A stretch of DNA of 64,000 nt from Persicobacter sp. CCB-QB2. GTDB taxonomy: Bacteria > Bacteroidota > Bacteroidia > Cytophagales > Cyclobacteriaceae. The notes under the pieces are model-generated. The model saw nothing but the letters and a program-made list of their open reading frames with translations, did not search any database and was not told the DNA's origin. Below are positions 9,887-19,763 of the stretch, piece after piece. The translations under genes and the position numbers were made by a program. Position 1 is the first letter of the stretch; every line of letters starts with the position of its first letter. Where the stretch lies: contig NZ_LBGV01000001.1 of the NCBI RefSeq assembly GCF_001274635.1, positions 1,364,001 through 1,428,000 of the forward strand, in the 5' to 3' direction.

Positions 9887-10651
9887 ATGAATTATATCAT
9901 CATTGAAGACGAAAAGCATAATCGATTAATGCTCGAAGCGCAGGTGGCCATGTTGCGGCCGGATTGGCAGTGCCAGCATTATTTTGACAAAGTATCCACC
10001 GCAGTAGATTACCTGAAGAATAATCCGGATCCGGAACTCATCTTTATGGACATTCAACTTAAGGATGATAATTGCTTTGCCATCTTCGAGCAATGCATCG
10101 TAAATGCTCCGATAATTTTCACCACAGCCTATGATGAGTTTGCCATCAAAGCCTTTGAAGTCAATAGCATTGATTACCTTTTAAAGCCTATTGACGAACA
10201 AAAACTAAGTTTATCCCTGGATAAATTTGATCGATTGCATTTAAAGGAAACACCTGTTCCGCAGGATTATGACGCGCTGGTGCAAATGATCCAAACAGAG
10301 AAAAACAACTATAAACAACGTTTCCTGATCAGTGGTATTGATTCCTACTTTAAGGTGAACACCAGCGATATCGCCTACTTTATTTCCGAATCAGGAGTCA
10401 CCCATGTGGTGCTATACAATGGGAAAAAATATACCCTGGACCAAACGCTGGAAAAATTGGAACAGCAGGTAGATCCAACCCTGTTCTTTCGGGCCAATCG
10501 CCACATCATCCTCCACATTGATGCGGTGGTGAAATTTGAAAACTATTTCGGCGGGAAATTATCCGTCTTCCTTCACCCTAAGCCATCAGAGGAGACGATT
10601 ACCATCAGTCGATTAAAAGCTACGGCATTTAAGGCCTGGATGGATCAATAA
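9887..10651 (+). CDS. LytTR-family response regulator
   Basis: 254 residues. The receiver domain (1-120) has the acidic pocket E7/D8, phospho-acceptor Asp55 in LIFMDIQ, T in FTTAYDEFA and Lys in LLKPI. The LytTR DNA-binding domain (about 145-250) shows the hallmark SGIDSYFKV, SESGVTHVVL, FFRANRHIILH and GGKLSVFL segments. It is cognate to the adjacent kinase. LytTR regulators bind paired direct repeats upstream of target promoters; no clear pair was identified here. Confidence 0.93.
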   Translation: MNYIIIEDEKHNRLMLEAQVAMLRPDWQCQHYFDKVSTAVDYLKNNPDPELIFMDIQLKDDNCFAIFEQCIVNAPIIFTTAYDEFAIKAFEVNSIDYLLKPIDEQKLSLSLDKFDRLHLKETPVPQDYDALVQMIQTEKNNYKQRFLISGIDSYFKVNTSDIAYFISESGVTHVVLYNGKKYTLDQTLEKLEQQVDPTLFFRANRHIILHIDAVVKFENYFGGKLSVFLHPKPSEETITISRLKATAFKAWMDQ

Positions 10652-10809
10652 AACAACATTCAAAGGATGAGGCCTGAATGGACTGGTCGAAATGAGCATT
10701 TCCTACCCTTCGCATTTCATCTGTGAAATTTTTCGTTTCAATACCAGAATTCAGCGCTTCATCCTTTTTTATCTCCAGCGCTTGGCTTGAATATCTAAAT
10801 TGGGGGCAT

Positions 10810-11640
10810 ATGAGCCAGATAATTATAAACCCAGCCTTTAAACCTTTCGCTGATATCATTGAGGAAATCCCCTTCCTCTTTCAGAACAGCAGTCCATTGA
10901 AAGAAAAGCCTCAACACCTCACCCTACAAAAAGAGCATCGGGGTATTTCACTGAGCATCCATTTTTTTTCAGATAAGGATGGAGGATCAATCCGAGACAA
11001 AACGCCAAAACCTACCGCCGGAAGGGCCTATGATAATGCCTGGAAATTGATTCAGTTGGGCCTTCGCTCTCCAGAACCATTGGCATGGATGGATACAGAT
11101 CATTCATTTTTGCTCGGAAAAGGAAGTGTTTATATCACGCATCAGGAATCGGGCCTTGGATCTTTAACATCGGTTTTTCAAAAGGCCCCGGACAAGGAGA
11201 AATTAACTGAAAAATTGCTCCATTTCATCTTGGAGGATTTACAAGCCAGACAAATTGGGCATCACCATCTAAATGGTGAAAATATAGGAGTTCATCTAAA
11301 AAATGGACATTATACTTTTTCCATTGAAGAGCCCCAGGGCATTCGCTTTGACCAGCCTTTTACAAAAGAAAGCAGGCTGCTGCAATTACAGCAATTAAGC
11401 CAGGAACCCGAACTCCTATTTGACTTAGCACAAGCTTTTGCCGATCAGCAGAATGAAGACTTCTCAGAGGTTATTTTTAATATATTCCAACAAGATGTAA
11501 AAATGAACTTTTTACACCACCTCACCTATCATAAACAACCAATAATTAAGAGAAGAACAAGCCTGACTTATACCGAAATATTGGCATCCTCAAACCCTAC
11601 TAAAAATCAACAAAATCATAAGATACTGAAAAACAGCTAA
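10810..11640 (+). CDS. Kdo/WaaP-like LPS kinase homolog lacking catalytic residues (probable pseudokinase)
   Basis: 276 residues from ATG 10810 (MSQIIINPAFK..., which matches the MKKIILNPSYK start of the next gene). It is colinear with its neighbour: AYDNAWKLIQLGLRSPEPLAW corresponds to SYEHGMKLLKLGIATPMPIAW. However, the catalytic HKDFNGGN of the neighbour is HHHLNGEN here (about residues 151-158), so the catalytic Asp is lost. The metal-binding IDIN segment is replaced by IEEP, and the strand carrying the ATP-site Lys (VKSF in the neighbour) reads SIHF. The reading frame is intact, so it is a retained divergent paralog rather than debris. A scaffold or regulatory role for the active neighbour is possible but unproven. 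Confidence 0.78.
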   Translation: MSQIIINPAFKPFADIIEEIPFLFQNSSPLKEKPQHLTLQKEHRGISLSIHFFSDKDGGSIRDKTPKPTAGRAYDNAWKLIQLGLRSPEPLAWMDTDHSFLLGKGSVYITHQESGLGSLTSVFQKAPDKEKLTEKLLHFILEDLQARQIGHHHLNGENIGVHLKNGHYTFSIEEPQGIRFDQPFTKESRLLQLQQLSQEPELLFDLAQAFADQQNEDFSEVIFNIFQQDVKMNFLHHLTYHKQPIIKRRTSLTYTEILASSNPTKNQQNHKILKNS

Positions 11641-11869
11641 AAAATATTCTTCTAAAATTATATTTATGTTATTGAAATCCAATACTTACCGGGACCGTAT
11701 ATTATTTAAATATGTTGCTCGGAATAGCTGATCACCACGCCCTGAATGAAGGCCTTATTGAACAAGAATTTGCAATATTTAAATTGGGAGAACCTCATCA
11801 AACCTTCGTTCTTTTTAACTTGAAAAATCTGATTATCAGCATTAATTGCACTACTAGTTTGTGACTATT

Positions 11870-12660
11870 ATGAAAAAAATTATACTAAATCCTTCCTATA
11901 AAAGCGTTCAGAAAAATTGAATGCCATTCCTACGGATTTCCAAAATGAAGGGGAATTAATTCAGGGAGGACGGAATATAATTAAGAATATTGAATATCAA
12001 GGAGATACCTACTGCGTCAAATCCTTTGGTAAACCTACCTGGGCTAATATGTTCATTTATTCCTTTTTCCGAAAATCCAAAGCACAGCGTTCCTATGAAC
12101 ATGGTATGAAGCTTCTGAAATTAGGCATCGCTACCCCAATGCCCATTGCCTGGATTGAAATTAAAAACAATTGGGGAATTATTACTGAAAGTTATTATAT
12201 CTCTAATTATGAACCGGGACTTTTTGACATGTCAAATGTCTTCTTTAATAATGACACCAAGGATCGGGAACATATTATTTCAGAATTTCTCTATTTTGTG
12301 AATCACGACCTGCACCGCCAAGGTATCCTGCATAAGGACTTTAATGGCGGCAATGTGTTGGTCAATCAGAAAGAGAATGGAGCATACTACTTCTCCCTGA
12401 TTGACATCAATCGCATGAGCTTCGATAATCATTTCACCCAGGCGAAAGCCATTAAAAATTTGCAGGGCATTACCTCTAATACTGATGCGTTGATCCTGGT
12501 GGCCCGGAAGTATGCGGAATTATTACACAAGAATTTTGCGGAAATCTTATATCCATTGATCACCACTAAGAATATACAAGGCAAAAGAAGGTTTGTACGA
12601 AAGAGTATCACCAATTGGCTGAAGGTACATGTGCTGCATAAGCCAGTGAAGGTTCATTGA
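11870..12660 (+). pseudogene. Lipopolysaccharide (Kdo) kinase-like protein, apparent -1 frameshift near its start
   Basis: Translation from ATG 11870 begins MKKIILNPSYKSVQKN and hits TGA at 11918. The remaining 246 codons are open in the next frame (readable from a TTG at 11917). Adding one A to the five-A run at 11912-11916 joins them as ...SVQKKLNAIPTDF, the expected Bacteroidota Kdo-kinase N-terminus. The body has the ATP-site Lys (YCVKSF), catalytic HKDFNGGN (Asp at about residue 141 of the open part) and metal-binding LIDINRMSF. This family phosphorylates the inner core of LPS at the cytoplasmic face. The break could be an assembly error, phase variation in the A-run, or bypassed by the TTG start. 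Confidence 0.82.
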
Positions 12661-12763
12661 AAATAAAAAACTATGCCTGCTCTGCATCCTTAAGCCGTAC
12701 TTCAAAAAGGCCGGCTTAAAGATTTTAAATATTTAAACCACCGGTCTTCGCGTCCTGGCTAGT

Positions 12764-12800
12764 CAGCAGGTTCTCTGTCCGCCGACATTGGTTACAGGAG
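12764..12800 (+). repeat. Short intergenic repeat, copy A
   Basis: The stretch beginning GTCAGCAGGTTCTCTGTCC recurs with few differences at about 30299-30335 (GTCAGCAGGTTCTTTGTTC...), each ending in ACAG. Both copies lie in gene-free DNA downstream of plus-strand genes. Function unknown. Confidence 0.5.
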
Positions 12801-12844
12801 TTGAAATACACTAAGGATTCCTAAAGACGGAACCCATCCCCAAA

Positions 12845-12882
12845 AAGAAAAAAAGCCCGCCGGAGAATCCAGCGGGCTTTAC
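12845..12882 (-). terminator. Rho-independent terminator of the transketolase gene
   Basis: AAAGCCCGC (12852-12860) pairs with GCGGGCTTT (12872-12880); read on the minus strand, the hairpin is followed by a T-rich run. It lies just past the transketolase stop. Confidence 0.85.
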
Positions 12883-12907
12883 TATTTATATCTTATGAAC
12901 GCAAATA

Positions 12908-14929
12908 TTAGGCTTTCACTTCTGCCAAATACTCCGTCACTTGCTTCACTACGTTTTCACCAGTGAAACCGAATTTCTCATCCAATACCCCTGCAGGCGC
13001 AGAATAACCGAAGTGATCCAAACCGAATACTTTACCGAAAGGACCTACCAGGCCTTCTAATGTTACAGGCAAACCAGCCGTCATACCGAAAGTAGGAACG
13101 TTGGTTGGCAATACTGCTTGCTGGTAAGCTTTATCCTGCGTACGGAACAAACCTTCAGAAGGAGCAGAAACGATACGAACTTTCAATCCATCTGCTTCAA
13201 GCTTTTCAGCACCATCCGCCAAAGTCGCTACTTCAGAACCGGAAGCTACCAAAATTACATCTGGATTCTCCACATCTTTCACGATGTAAGCACCACGCTC
13301 CGCACCCAAAGCTTCGGTATAGGAAACCTGAGATTTGATGTTCTGACGAGAGAAAATCAAAGCCGTAGGCGTCTTGGTGTTCTCCATCGCCATTTTCCAG
13401 GCCACTGTCGTTTCATCAGCATCTGCAGGACGCAAAGCCAACAAAGACATATCACCGTGGTGGTTTTTCAATTTCTCCATCAAACGGATCTGTGCTTCCT
13501 GCTCGATTGGCTGGTGAGTAGGACCATCCTCTCCTACGCGGAAAGCATCGTGTGTCCAAATATATTTCACTGGCAAGCCCATCAATGCAGACAAACGGAA
13601 AGCAGGCTTCATATAATCAGAGAATACGAAGAAAGTCGCTACCGCTACCTGAACACCGCCGTGCAATGCAATACCGTTTGCGATTACCGCCATGGTAAAT
13701 TCACAAACCCCTGCCTGCAAGAAAGCACCAGAGAAGTCCCCTTTTTTCAATACAGTGGTCTTCTTCAAGAAGCCATCTGTTTTATCTGAGTTAGACAAAT
13801 CCGCAGAAGAAACGATCATGTTTTCTACATTCTCTGCCAAGTGACCCAATACGGTTGCAGAAGCTGCACGCGTAGCAACACCTTGCTTTTGCTCAATTGA
13901 TTCCCAATTGATCGCAGTAGCCTCACCGGAGAAGAATTGCTCCAACTTCGCTGCTAATTCAGGATGTGCTTTGGCCCACTCTGCCTGTGCTGCTTTTTTC
14001 TCAGAAGCGTAATCTGCTTTTTCTTCCAATACTTTCGCATAGAAAGCGGCTACGTCTTCGAATACTACGAATGGGTTCGCAGCATCACCTCCCAGGTTCT
14101 CGATGGTTTTATCCAAAGAAGCACCTGCCGCAGTCAATGGCTGACCGTGAGTAGAAACTTTGCGCTCGAAGCTTTCGCCTTCAGCAGTTACCGCTCCTTT
14201 ACCCATAATCGTCTTACCGATGATCAAAGAAGGACGTGCATCCGCATTCGCCGCAACCAATGCCTCACGAAGGGCCTCCACATTGTTACCTTCTACGGTA
14301 ACAACATGCCAGTTCCAGGCTTCATATTTTTTAGCAACATCCTCAGAAGTTACCTCATCCACTTCTGTTGACAGCTGAATATCGTTGGCATCATAGAACA
14401 TGATCAAGTTCCCTAAGCCTAAGTGACCTGCGATACGACCTGCTCCCTGAGAAATTTCTTCCTGAATACCTCCATCAGAAATGAATGCATAAGTTTTGTG
14501 TGCCATCCACTCGCCAAAGCGTGCTACCAAAAAGCGCTCCGCAATCGCTGCACCTACTGCCATGGCATGTCCCTGACCCAATGGTCCGGAAGTATTTTCA
14601 ACACCTCGGTCCAAGTCCACTTCAGGGTGTCCTGGAGTTGGGCTTCCCCACTGACGGAAATTTTTCAAATCCTCCATGCTATAGTGCCCTAACATATGAA
14701 GCTGGCTGTACAACATCGGAGACATGTGTCCCGGATCCATGAAGAAACGATCACGGTTGATCCAGCGTGGATCTTTTGGATCGTAATTTAAAAATTCGGT
14801 ATAAAGTAAGTTAATAAAGTCAGCACCACCCATTGCACCCCCTGGGTGTCCAGACTTTGCTTTTTCTACCATGGAAGCAGAAAGGATACGGATATTATCC
14901 GCCGCACGATTTAAGATTTCGTTATTCAT
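12908..14929 (-). CDS. tkt: Transketolase
   Basis: 673 residues, normal for a complete single-chain transketolase. The start at 14929 (MNNEILNRAADNIRI) was preferred over 14980 because a TAnnTTTG box lies between them. The thiamine-diphosphate domain has KSGHPGGAMGGAD, the GDGx-type FISDGGIQEE...YDAND segment and TSGPLGQG. The pyrimidine-binding domain has the catalytic Glu region (QAGVCEFTMAVIANGIALHGG) and THDAFRVGEDGPTHQPIEQ. It transfers two-carbon ketol units between sugar phosphates in the non-oxidative pentose phosphate pathway in the cytoplasm. Monocistronic, with promoter and terminator visible. Confidence 0.97.
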   Translation of the reverse strand: MNNEILNRAADNIRILSASMVEKAKSGHPGGAMGGADFINLLYTEFLNYDPKDPRWINRDRFFMDPGHMSPMLYSQLHMLGHYSMEDLKNFRQWGSPTPGHPEVDLDRGVENTSGPLGQGHAMAVGAAIAERFLVARFGEWMAHKTYAFISDGGIQEEISQGAGRIAGHLGLGNLIMFYDANDIQLSTEVDEVTSEDVAKKYEAWNWHVVTVEGNNVEALREALVAANADARPSLIIGKTIMGKGAVTAEGESFERKVSTHGQPLTAAGASLDKTIENLGGDAANPFVVFEDVAAFYAKVLEEKADYASEKKAAQAEWAKAHPELAAKLEQFFSGEATAINWESIEQKQGVATRAASATVLGHLAENVENMIVSSADLSNSDKTDGFLKKTTVLKKGDFSGAFLQAGVCEFTMAVIANGIALHGGVQVAVATFFVFSDYMKPAFRLSALMGLPVKYIWTHDAFRVGEDGPTHQPIEQEAQIRLMEKLKNHHGDMSLLALRPADADETTVAWKMAMENTKTPTALIFSRQNIKSQVSYTEALGAERGAYIVKDVENPDVILVASGSEVATLADGAEKLEADGLKVRIVSAPSEGLFRTQDKAYQQAVLPTNVPTFGMTAGLPVTLEGLVGPFGKVFGLDHFGYSAPAGVLDEKFGFTGENVVKQVTEYLAEVKA

Positions 14930-14957
14930 CAGTTTTGTAACGTGTTGAAATTGCTCG

Positions 14958-14965
14958 CAAATATA
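14958..14965 (-). promoter_or_regulatory. Putative -7 box of the transketolase promoter
   Basis: On the minus strand this reads TATATTTG, matching TAnnTTTG, and would give a leader of about 20-25 bases before the ATG at 14929. A TTTG occurs about 23 bases further upstream, slightly beyond the usual -33 spacing. Confidence 0.55.
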
Positions 14966-15097
14966 ATCAAAAGCCGACATTTAGCAGGCAAAAAACCAGC
15001 CAAAGCACAGAAAAATGGGCGGGGGTCCAATATTTCCCGAAAACCATTGGATTATTTTTAGCTTATTAATAGAGGATCCAACATTAACCAAAAAGAA

Positions 15098-17025
15098 ATG
15101 TCATTGCTCTATTATAAAAAATACCAACTTTGGATCAGCTGCGTAAAAATTTGTTTCAATCAAATATAGTATTTACCCTACAACTATTCCTTTTTTGGGT
15201 GTTGTTTTTCGGCCTTTGCCGTTCGATTTTCATACTTCATAATTGGGATGCTTTTGAAACCGTTCCCAATGATGAAATTTTCAAATCCTTTTGGAAGGCC
15301 CTCCCCCTGGATGCTTCAGCTTCCGGCTACTTGATCATTATCCCGACGGTTTTAGGCCTTTTCATGAACCTCTTCGATGGCGAGGGCACCATCAAAAAGT
15401 TTTTATTGTTCTATCATTTATTCCTTATTGGCCTGATCAGCCTGATGTGCAGTGCGGAGCTTTCCCTCTTCGATGAATGGCAAAGCCGACTCAGTTATCG
15501 GGTATTGGATTATCTGGCCAATCCCGGGCTCATTATTGACTCTCTGAGTTCGGGTATTATCATTACCACCAGCCTCTACTTTTGCCTGCTCTATTTCAGT
15601 GGAAGATGGATATTCCACCAATTAATCAAGCGAAAAGCCCGGATCTCAAAGATCACCTGGCCATGGGCCTTGAGTTCTTTTCTGGTGGCAGGCTTTATTA
15701 TTGCCTCTGCCATGCGTGGGGGACTGCTACGGGCCATTCCCATTTCGCAATCGGATGTGTACTTTAGCCAAAACGCCATTGTCAATACCGCCACGATCAA
15801 TGGCCCCTGGGGATTTTTCCAAAGCATCGAAAATAATGCGCAGACTTCTTCCAGGAATCGATTTTCTCATTATTTGAAACCGGAAGAAGCCAATGAAATT
15901 TTTCATTCACTCGTCGACATCCCCAAAGACACCACGATATACCTTTTTCAACAGGACAGACCCAATATCGTATTTTTCTTATTGGAAAGCTTTACTTCTG
16001 ACCTGATTGAACCCCTGGGAGGATTTCCGGAAGTAAGCCCGAACCTGAATGAAATTATTAAGGAGAGTTATACCTTTTCCAACTGCATCACCTCGGCCTC
16101 CCGAACGGATCAGGGCATCTCTGCCACTCAGTCCGGCTATCCGGCGCAACCGATGACCTCTATTATCGGGCAGCTTTCCAAGCATAAAAACCTTCCCTCC
16201 ATTACGCAGGAACTTAAAAAGGAAAACTATTTTTCGGCCTTTTATTACGGAGGACAACTCTCTTATGTCAATATTAAAGCCTGGCTGTATACCTCGGGTT
16301 GGGACCATATCGTAGATCAGGCCAACCTGAAGGAGTATCCTAATAAAGGTGGGCTGGGATATCATGAAGAGGTGTATTTCCAAAAATTCCTGGAAGATGT
16401 GGATCAATACCCAAAAGACCAACCCTTTTACACGGTGCTGTTATCAATCAGCACGCATCAGCCCTATGATCAAAAAAGCTTGCGCAACTTTCAATACGGA
16501 AAAGACCGGAACCAAATTTTGGATGCCGCGCATTATACCGACCATCAAATCGGGAAATTATTGGAGGCTGCGCGAGAAAAAGACTGGTACGACAATACGA
16601 TTTTTGTTTTTCTGGCCGATCACTCCGGTATTACCCCCCGGCACTGGCCATTGGACTCCTATCAGCACCGGCTGATTCCCTGGATCTTTTATGGGGAACC
16701 ATTGAAAAGAGAATTCCGCGGAAAAATGAATGAACAGTTAGTTTCGCAGGTTGATGTCACCCAGACCTTATTAAAACAACTAAAAATAGATTCCGACCGA
16801 TACCCCTTTAGCAAAAATGTGATGAATCCCTATAGCCCGAAATACGCCTACTTTTCCTCTCAGGAGCATATCGGCTGGGCATGCCCGGAGGATTACCTCG
16901 TCTATGACTTCAGGACTAACCGGATTACTTATCAAAAAACCACTCAGGACAGTATCGCTTCGCGCAGTCAAAAGTATCTGAAAAGCTATATTATTAAACT
17001 AAAAGACGATTACCTGAATCGTTAA
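15098..17025 (+). CDS. LTA synthase-like membrane sulfatase-superfamily protein
   Basis: 631 residues are open from a TTG at 15130. An ATG at 15098 is joined to the frame if one A is added to the six-A run at 15116-15121 (then MSLLYYKKIPTLDQLRKN), so the true start is unclear. Five hydrophobic helices (about residues 12-205) precede an extracytoplasmic alkaline-phosphatase-fold domain. It shows NIVFFLLESFTSD (metal-binding Glu), the Thr nucleophile region SASRTDQGIS, STHQPYD and FLADHSGITPRH (metal-binding Asp and His). LtaS-like enzymes in Gram-negatives transfer phospho-alcohol groups (phosphoglycerol or phosphoethanolamine) to envelope glycans or lipids. The exact donor and acceptor are unknown; proximity to the LPS kinases is suggestive only. 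Confidence 0.86.
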
Positions 17026-17043
17026 GAGAATGAAGCAATTAAG

Positions 17044-17387
17044 TTAACCCGAATTATTCAGGCTTAAAACCTCATTGAGCTGCAAGGCGGGAAAATGAAG
17101 GAATTTTTCATATTGCCCGCTTTTTTCAAGGAAGCAGATGAATGAGGAGAAGGCAAGCCTGCCTTAACCCGGATTATACATGCTTCAATCCTCTTTTAGC
17201 TGCAAGGCGGGAAAAATGAAGGAATAGTCTCCTATTTCGAGTTTTTTCCAACGAAGCAGATGAAGGAGGAGAAAGCAAGCTTGCCCAAATTTGGGCTATA
17301 AAAAAATCAGCAGAAACAATCCTATTGAGTTGATTTTAAATTAGTTAAGGCGGGTTACTTAATTTAGCGGTGAATAATTCGGGTTAA
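17044..17387 (+). repeat. Dispersed MITE-like intergenic repeat, copy 1
   Basis: It is bounded by perfect 17-bp terminal inverted repeats, TTAACCCGAATTATTCA at 17044-17060 and TGAATAATTCGGGTTAA at 17371-17387. A second left end (TTAACCCGGATTATACA) at 17164 shows that the first 120 bp are an extra partial copy. The canonical unit is therefore 17164-17387 (224 bp). It contains the palindrome GCCCAAATTTGGGC and no credible ORF. It starts 18 bases after the LTA-synthase-like stop codon. Confidence 0.85.
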
Positions 17388-17763
17388 TTTGGCAATTAAT
17401 AATCAAAGAAAAACAACCCATTAAACTGAAAATAGCACCTTTTAGCGGTATCGGTCAATTTGTCGGTAAATACATTTAGGCTGATTTTTACAAAAAAGGT
17501 CGCAATAAATTGGAATAAACCGCCCCCGATTGTTAAAGCGAAATCCCCAATCGCTTTCAAATATTTGAATTTGTACGAATGCTGCGGTTTCTACAACGCT
17601 CTTGAAAAAAATGATACTGTTTATCCACCACCTCCAATCTCAGGAAAAAACTTATCAAGAATGAATATAAAATAGCAATATCAAAAAGGCCGTATTTGCT
17701 ATATTTTATATAATCTAAAATAATTATTATTTTTAGCGATATTTTACCGAAAATAGCTCCAAC
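17388..17763. other. Gene-free intergenic stretch
   Basis: AT-rich DNA between copy 1 of the dispersed repeat and the first DUF3857 gene. Nothing convincing is visible; a 71-codon ORF at 17460-17675 has no signal peptide, family similarity or start context. The promoter of the DUF3857 operon must lie in its right part, but no clear box could be assigned. Confidence 0.5.
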
Positions 17764-19761
17764 ATGAAGTATTTTTTCTTTCTTTTATCCCTATTTTTAA
17801 TATCTACCATCGGCTATTCTGCTGAGAAAGAACTTCCCAAATTTAAAATGGGAAAAGTCTCTGCAGCCTTATTTACCAAAACCTTTGAAGGTGTCGATAA
17901 TGAAGATGATGCGCTTATCATCTACGACGAGGGAAATGAAATCATTAGCTATACCAAAGATCTGGGTTGGATGCGCTCCTTCAAGCACCACAAAATTATC
18001 AGAATTCAAAAAGAAGCCGGCACCCAATATGCCAATATTGAACTGGATATCTACGATCTATCAGGAGGTAGAAAAGATTTGATTAATATCAAAGGATATA
18101 CCTACAATTTGGAAGGTGGAAAAGTTTCCAGAATAAAATTAAGCAACGATAATATATTAAGAGAAAAAGTAACCGATACTCACTTTAAAAGAAAGATAAT
18201 GTTCCCCAATGTGAAGGAAGGAAGCATTATTGAATTAGAATATACCCTAAGGACAGACCGTGCTTATGACCTTGAAACCTGGCGTTTTCAGTCTAACATC
18301 CCAACGGTTTGGAGTAAACACACGACCACTATTCCAGAATATTTTAAATTCAGCACCCCTACTCAAGGATTTCATGCCCCATTTCATGCTGATAGTAGAA
18401 CTGCCTCCGGATCCATATCTTTCGGCACCGATAGCCAACCCCTTAACTATGTCAATGACATCCATGAATATGTCTATCACAATCTACCCGCTCTGAAGCC
18501 ACAAAAGTTCTCCACGGCTTTGGTCGATTTTTACCAGCAAATTCGCTTTAATCTTAATTATTACAGAAGCCCGGGCGATAATTCCATTCAGAACTTCCTA
18601 AACTCCTGGGAAAAGATATCGGATGAATTGGAAAAAAACGCTCATTTTGGAGGTTATTATTTAGCCAAAAAAGGCACCTATAAAGCCATTTTGGAATCCA
18701 TTGCCCCGCAATCTGAACATTCCTTGGAACAGGTGGTCGCCATTTACGAGTACGTTAAAAACAATTATCAATGGAATAGCAAAAACCGTCTGACGACCAA
18801 AGTGAATCATCCCAAAAAATTCATCGAAAGTCAAACCGGTAATGCAGCGGAAATGAATTTATTCCTGGCGGGACTCCTGCACCATGCGGGTTATACGGTA
18901 AAGCCGGTATTGGTTAGTACCAGAGACCATGGTCGCCCGAATTTTGCCGTTCCAATCATCGAAGATTATAATTATCCGCTCGTCTTACTTTCGTTCAATA
19001 ACCAACGCTTGTTCCTCGATGCTACTTCCAAACTCCAGCCATTGGGGCAGGTGCCTTTCCGTTGTTTATCTGATCGGGGACAGCTTTTAGCAGAAAAACA
19101 TAGCCAGGTGATCGATATCCCCACTGGCCACGGCTGGACCAGCGCCAAACAATTATCCATTAAGCCACAGGAAGACGGAAGTATCCATTATGAAGGAAAA
19201 ATAATTTCCAAAGGCTACTCCGCCCTTCGCAAAAGAAGTAACCATCTGGGAAAAGAAAATGATGAAATTTTGGAAGCCTATACCAGTAGTCTGCCCGATT
19301 TCGAAGTGGAATCAGTGGAGGGTATAGACCTGGAGCATATTTACAAACCTTATACAGAAAATATTAGCCTGCGATATGATGAAGGAGCCGGAGCATTGGG
19401 CGAACAAATCTACATCCCCCTTCCTTTCAAGGAAGAGGACAATGATTTTCTGGAAGAAAACAGGGTTATTCCGCTGAATTTTGGCTGTACCATGAAGGAT
19501 AAATATATGTACCAGATTCATATTCCGGAGGGATATAAACTGGAAAATAAACTGGAACCTGTCCGAGTGAGCTTTCCGGATAAGAAGACCTATTTTCATT
19601 TCACTCCTTCTGTTACCAACAACGTTATTACGCTTATTTATGAAGTAAAAACGGGTCATAGCCAATATGAGCCTGACCAGTTCGGATTCTTCAAAACTTT
19701 GTATGACGAAGCCCTGCGGGTTTTTGGAGAAGAAATAATCCTTACTAAAACTGCCCTCTAA
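17764..19761 (+). CDS. DUF3857 / transglutaminase-fold secreted protein, Cys-less (paralog 1)
   Basis: 665 residues with a signal peptide (cleavage near IGYSAEK). The DUF3857 beta-rich domain (about 50-240; KHHKIIRIQKEAG, GSIIELEYTL) is followed by a transglutaminase-like core (about 290-430) and a C-terminal DUF3858-like beta domain. In the core the catalytic Cys motif (GDCK in true members) is GNAAEMN at 359-365, and a YQWN motif precedes it, so no thiol catalysis is expected. It is likely periplasmic or surface-located. It is the first of four consecutive genes; the next starts 2 bases after its stop. Precise function unknown. Confidence 0.85.
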   Translation: MKYFFFLLSLFLISTIGYSAEKELPKFKMGKVSAALFTKTFEGVDNEDDALIIYDEGNEIISYTKDLGWMRSFKHHKIIRIQKEAGTQYANIELDIYDLSGGRKDLINIKGYTYNLEGGKVSRIKLSNDNILREKVTDTHFKRKIMFPNVKEGSIIELEYTLRTDRAYDLETWRFQSNIPTVWSKHTTTIPEYFKFSTPTQGFHAPFHADSRTASGSISFGTDSQPLNYVNDIHEYVYHNLPALKPQKFSTALVDFYQQIRFNLNYYRSPGDNSIQNFLNSWEKISDELEKNAHFGGYYLAKKGTYKAILESIAPQSEHSLEQVVAIYEYVKNNYQWNSKNRLTTKVNHPKKFIESQTGNAAEMNLFLAGLLHHAGYTVKPVLVSTRDHGRPNFAVPIIEDYNYPLVLLSFNNQRLFLDATSKLQPLGQVPFRCLSDRGQLLAEKHSQVIDIPTGHGWTSAKQLSIKPQEDGSIHYEGKIISKGYSALRKRSNHLGKENDEILEAYTSSLPDFEVESVEGIDLEHIYKPYTENISLRYDEGAGALGEQIYIPLPFKEEDNDFLEENRVIPLNFGCTMKDKYMYQIHIPEGYKLENKLEPVRVSFPDKKTYFHFTPSVTNNVITLIYEVKTGHSQYEPDQFGFFKTLYDEALRVFGEEIILTKTAL

Positions 19762-19763
19762 TC

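Noticed and set aside
13118..13789. 223-codon plus-strand ORF over transketolase
   Set aside because: Antisense shadow; transketolase motifs are on the other strand throughout.
17460..17675. 71-codon ORF before the DUF3857 operon
   Set aside because: No signal, no family, weak start context and AT-rich intergenic composition.
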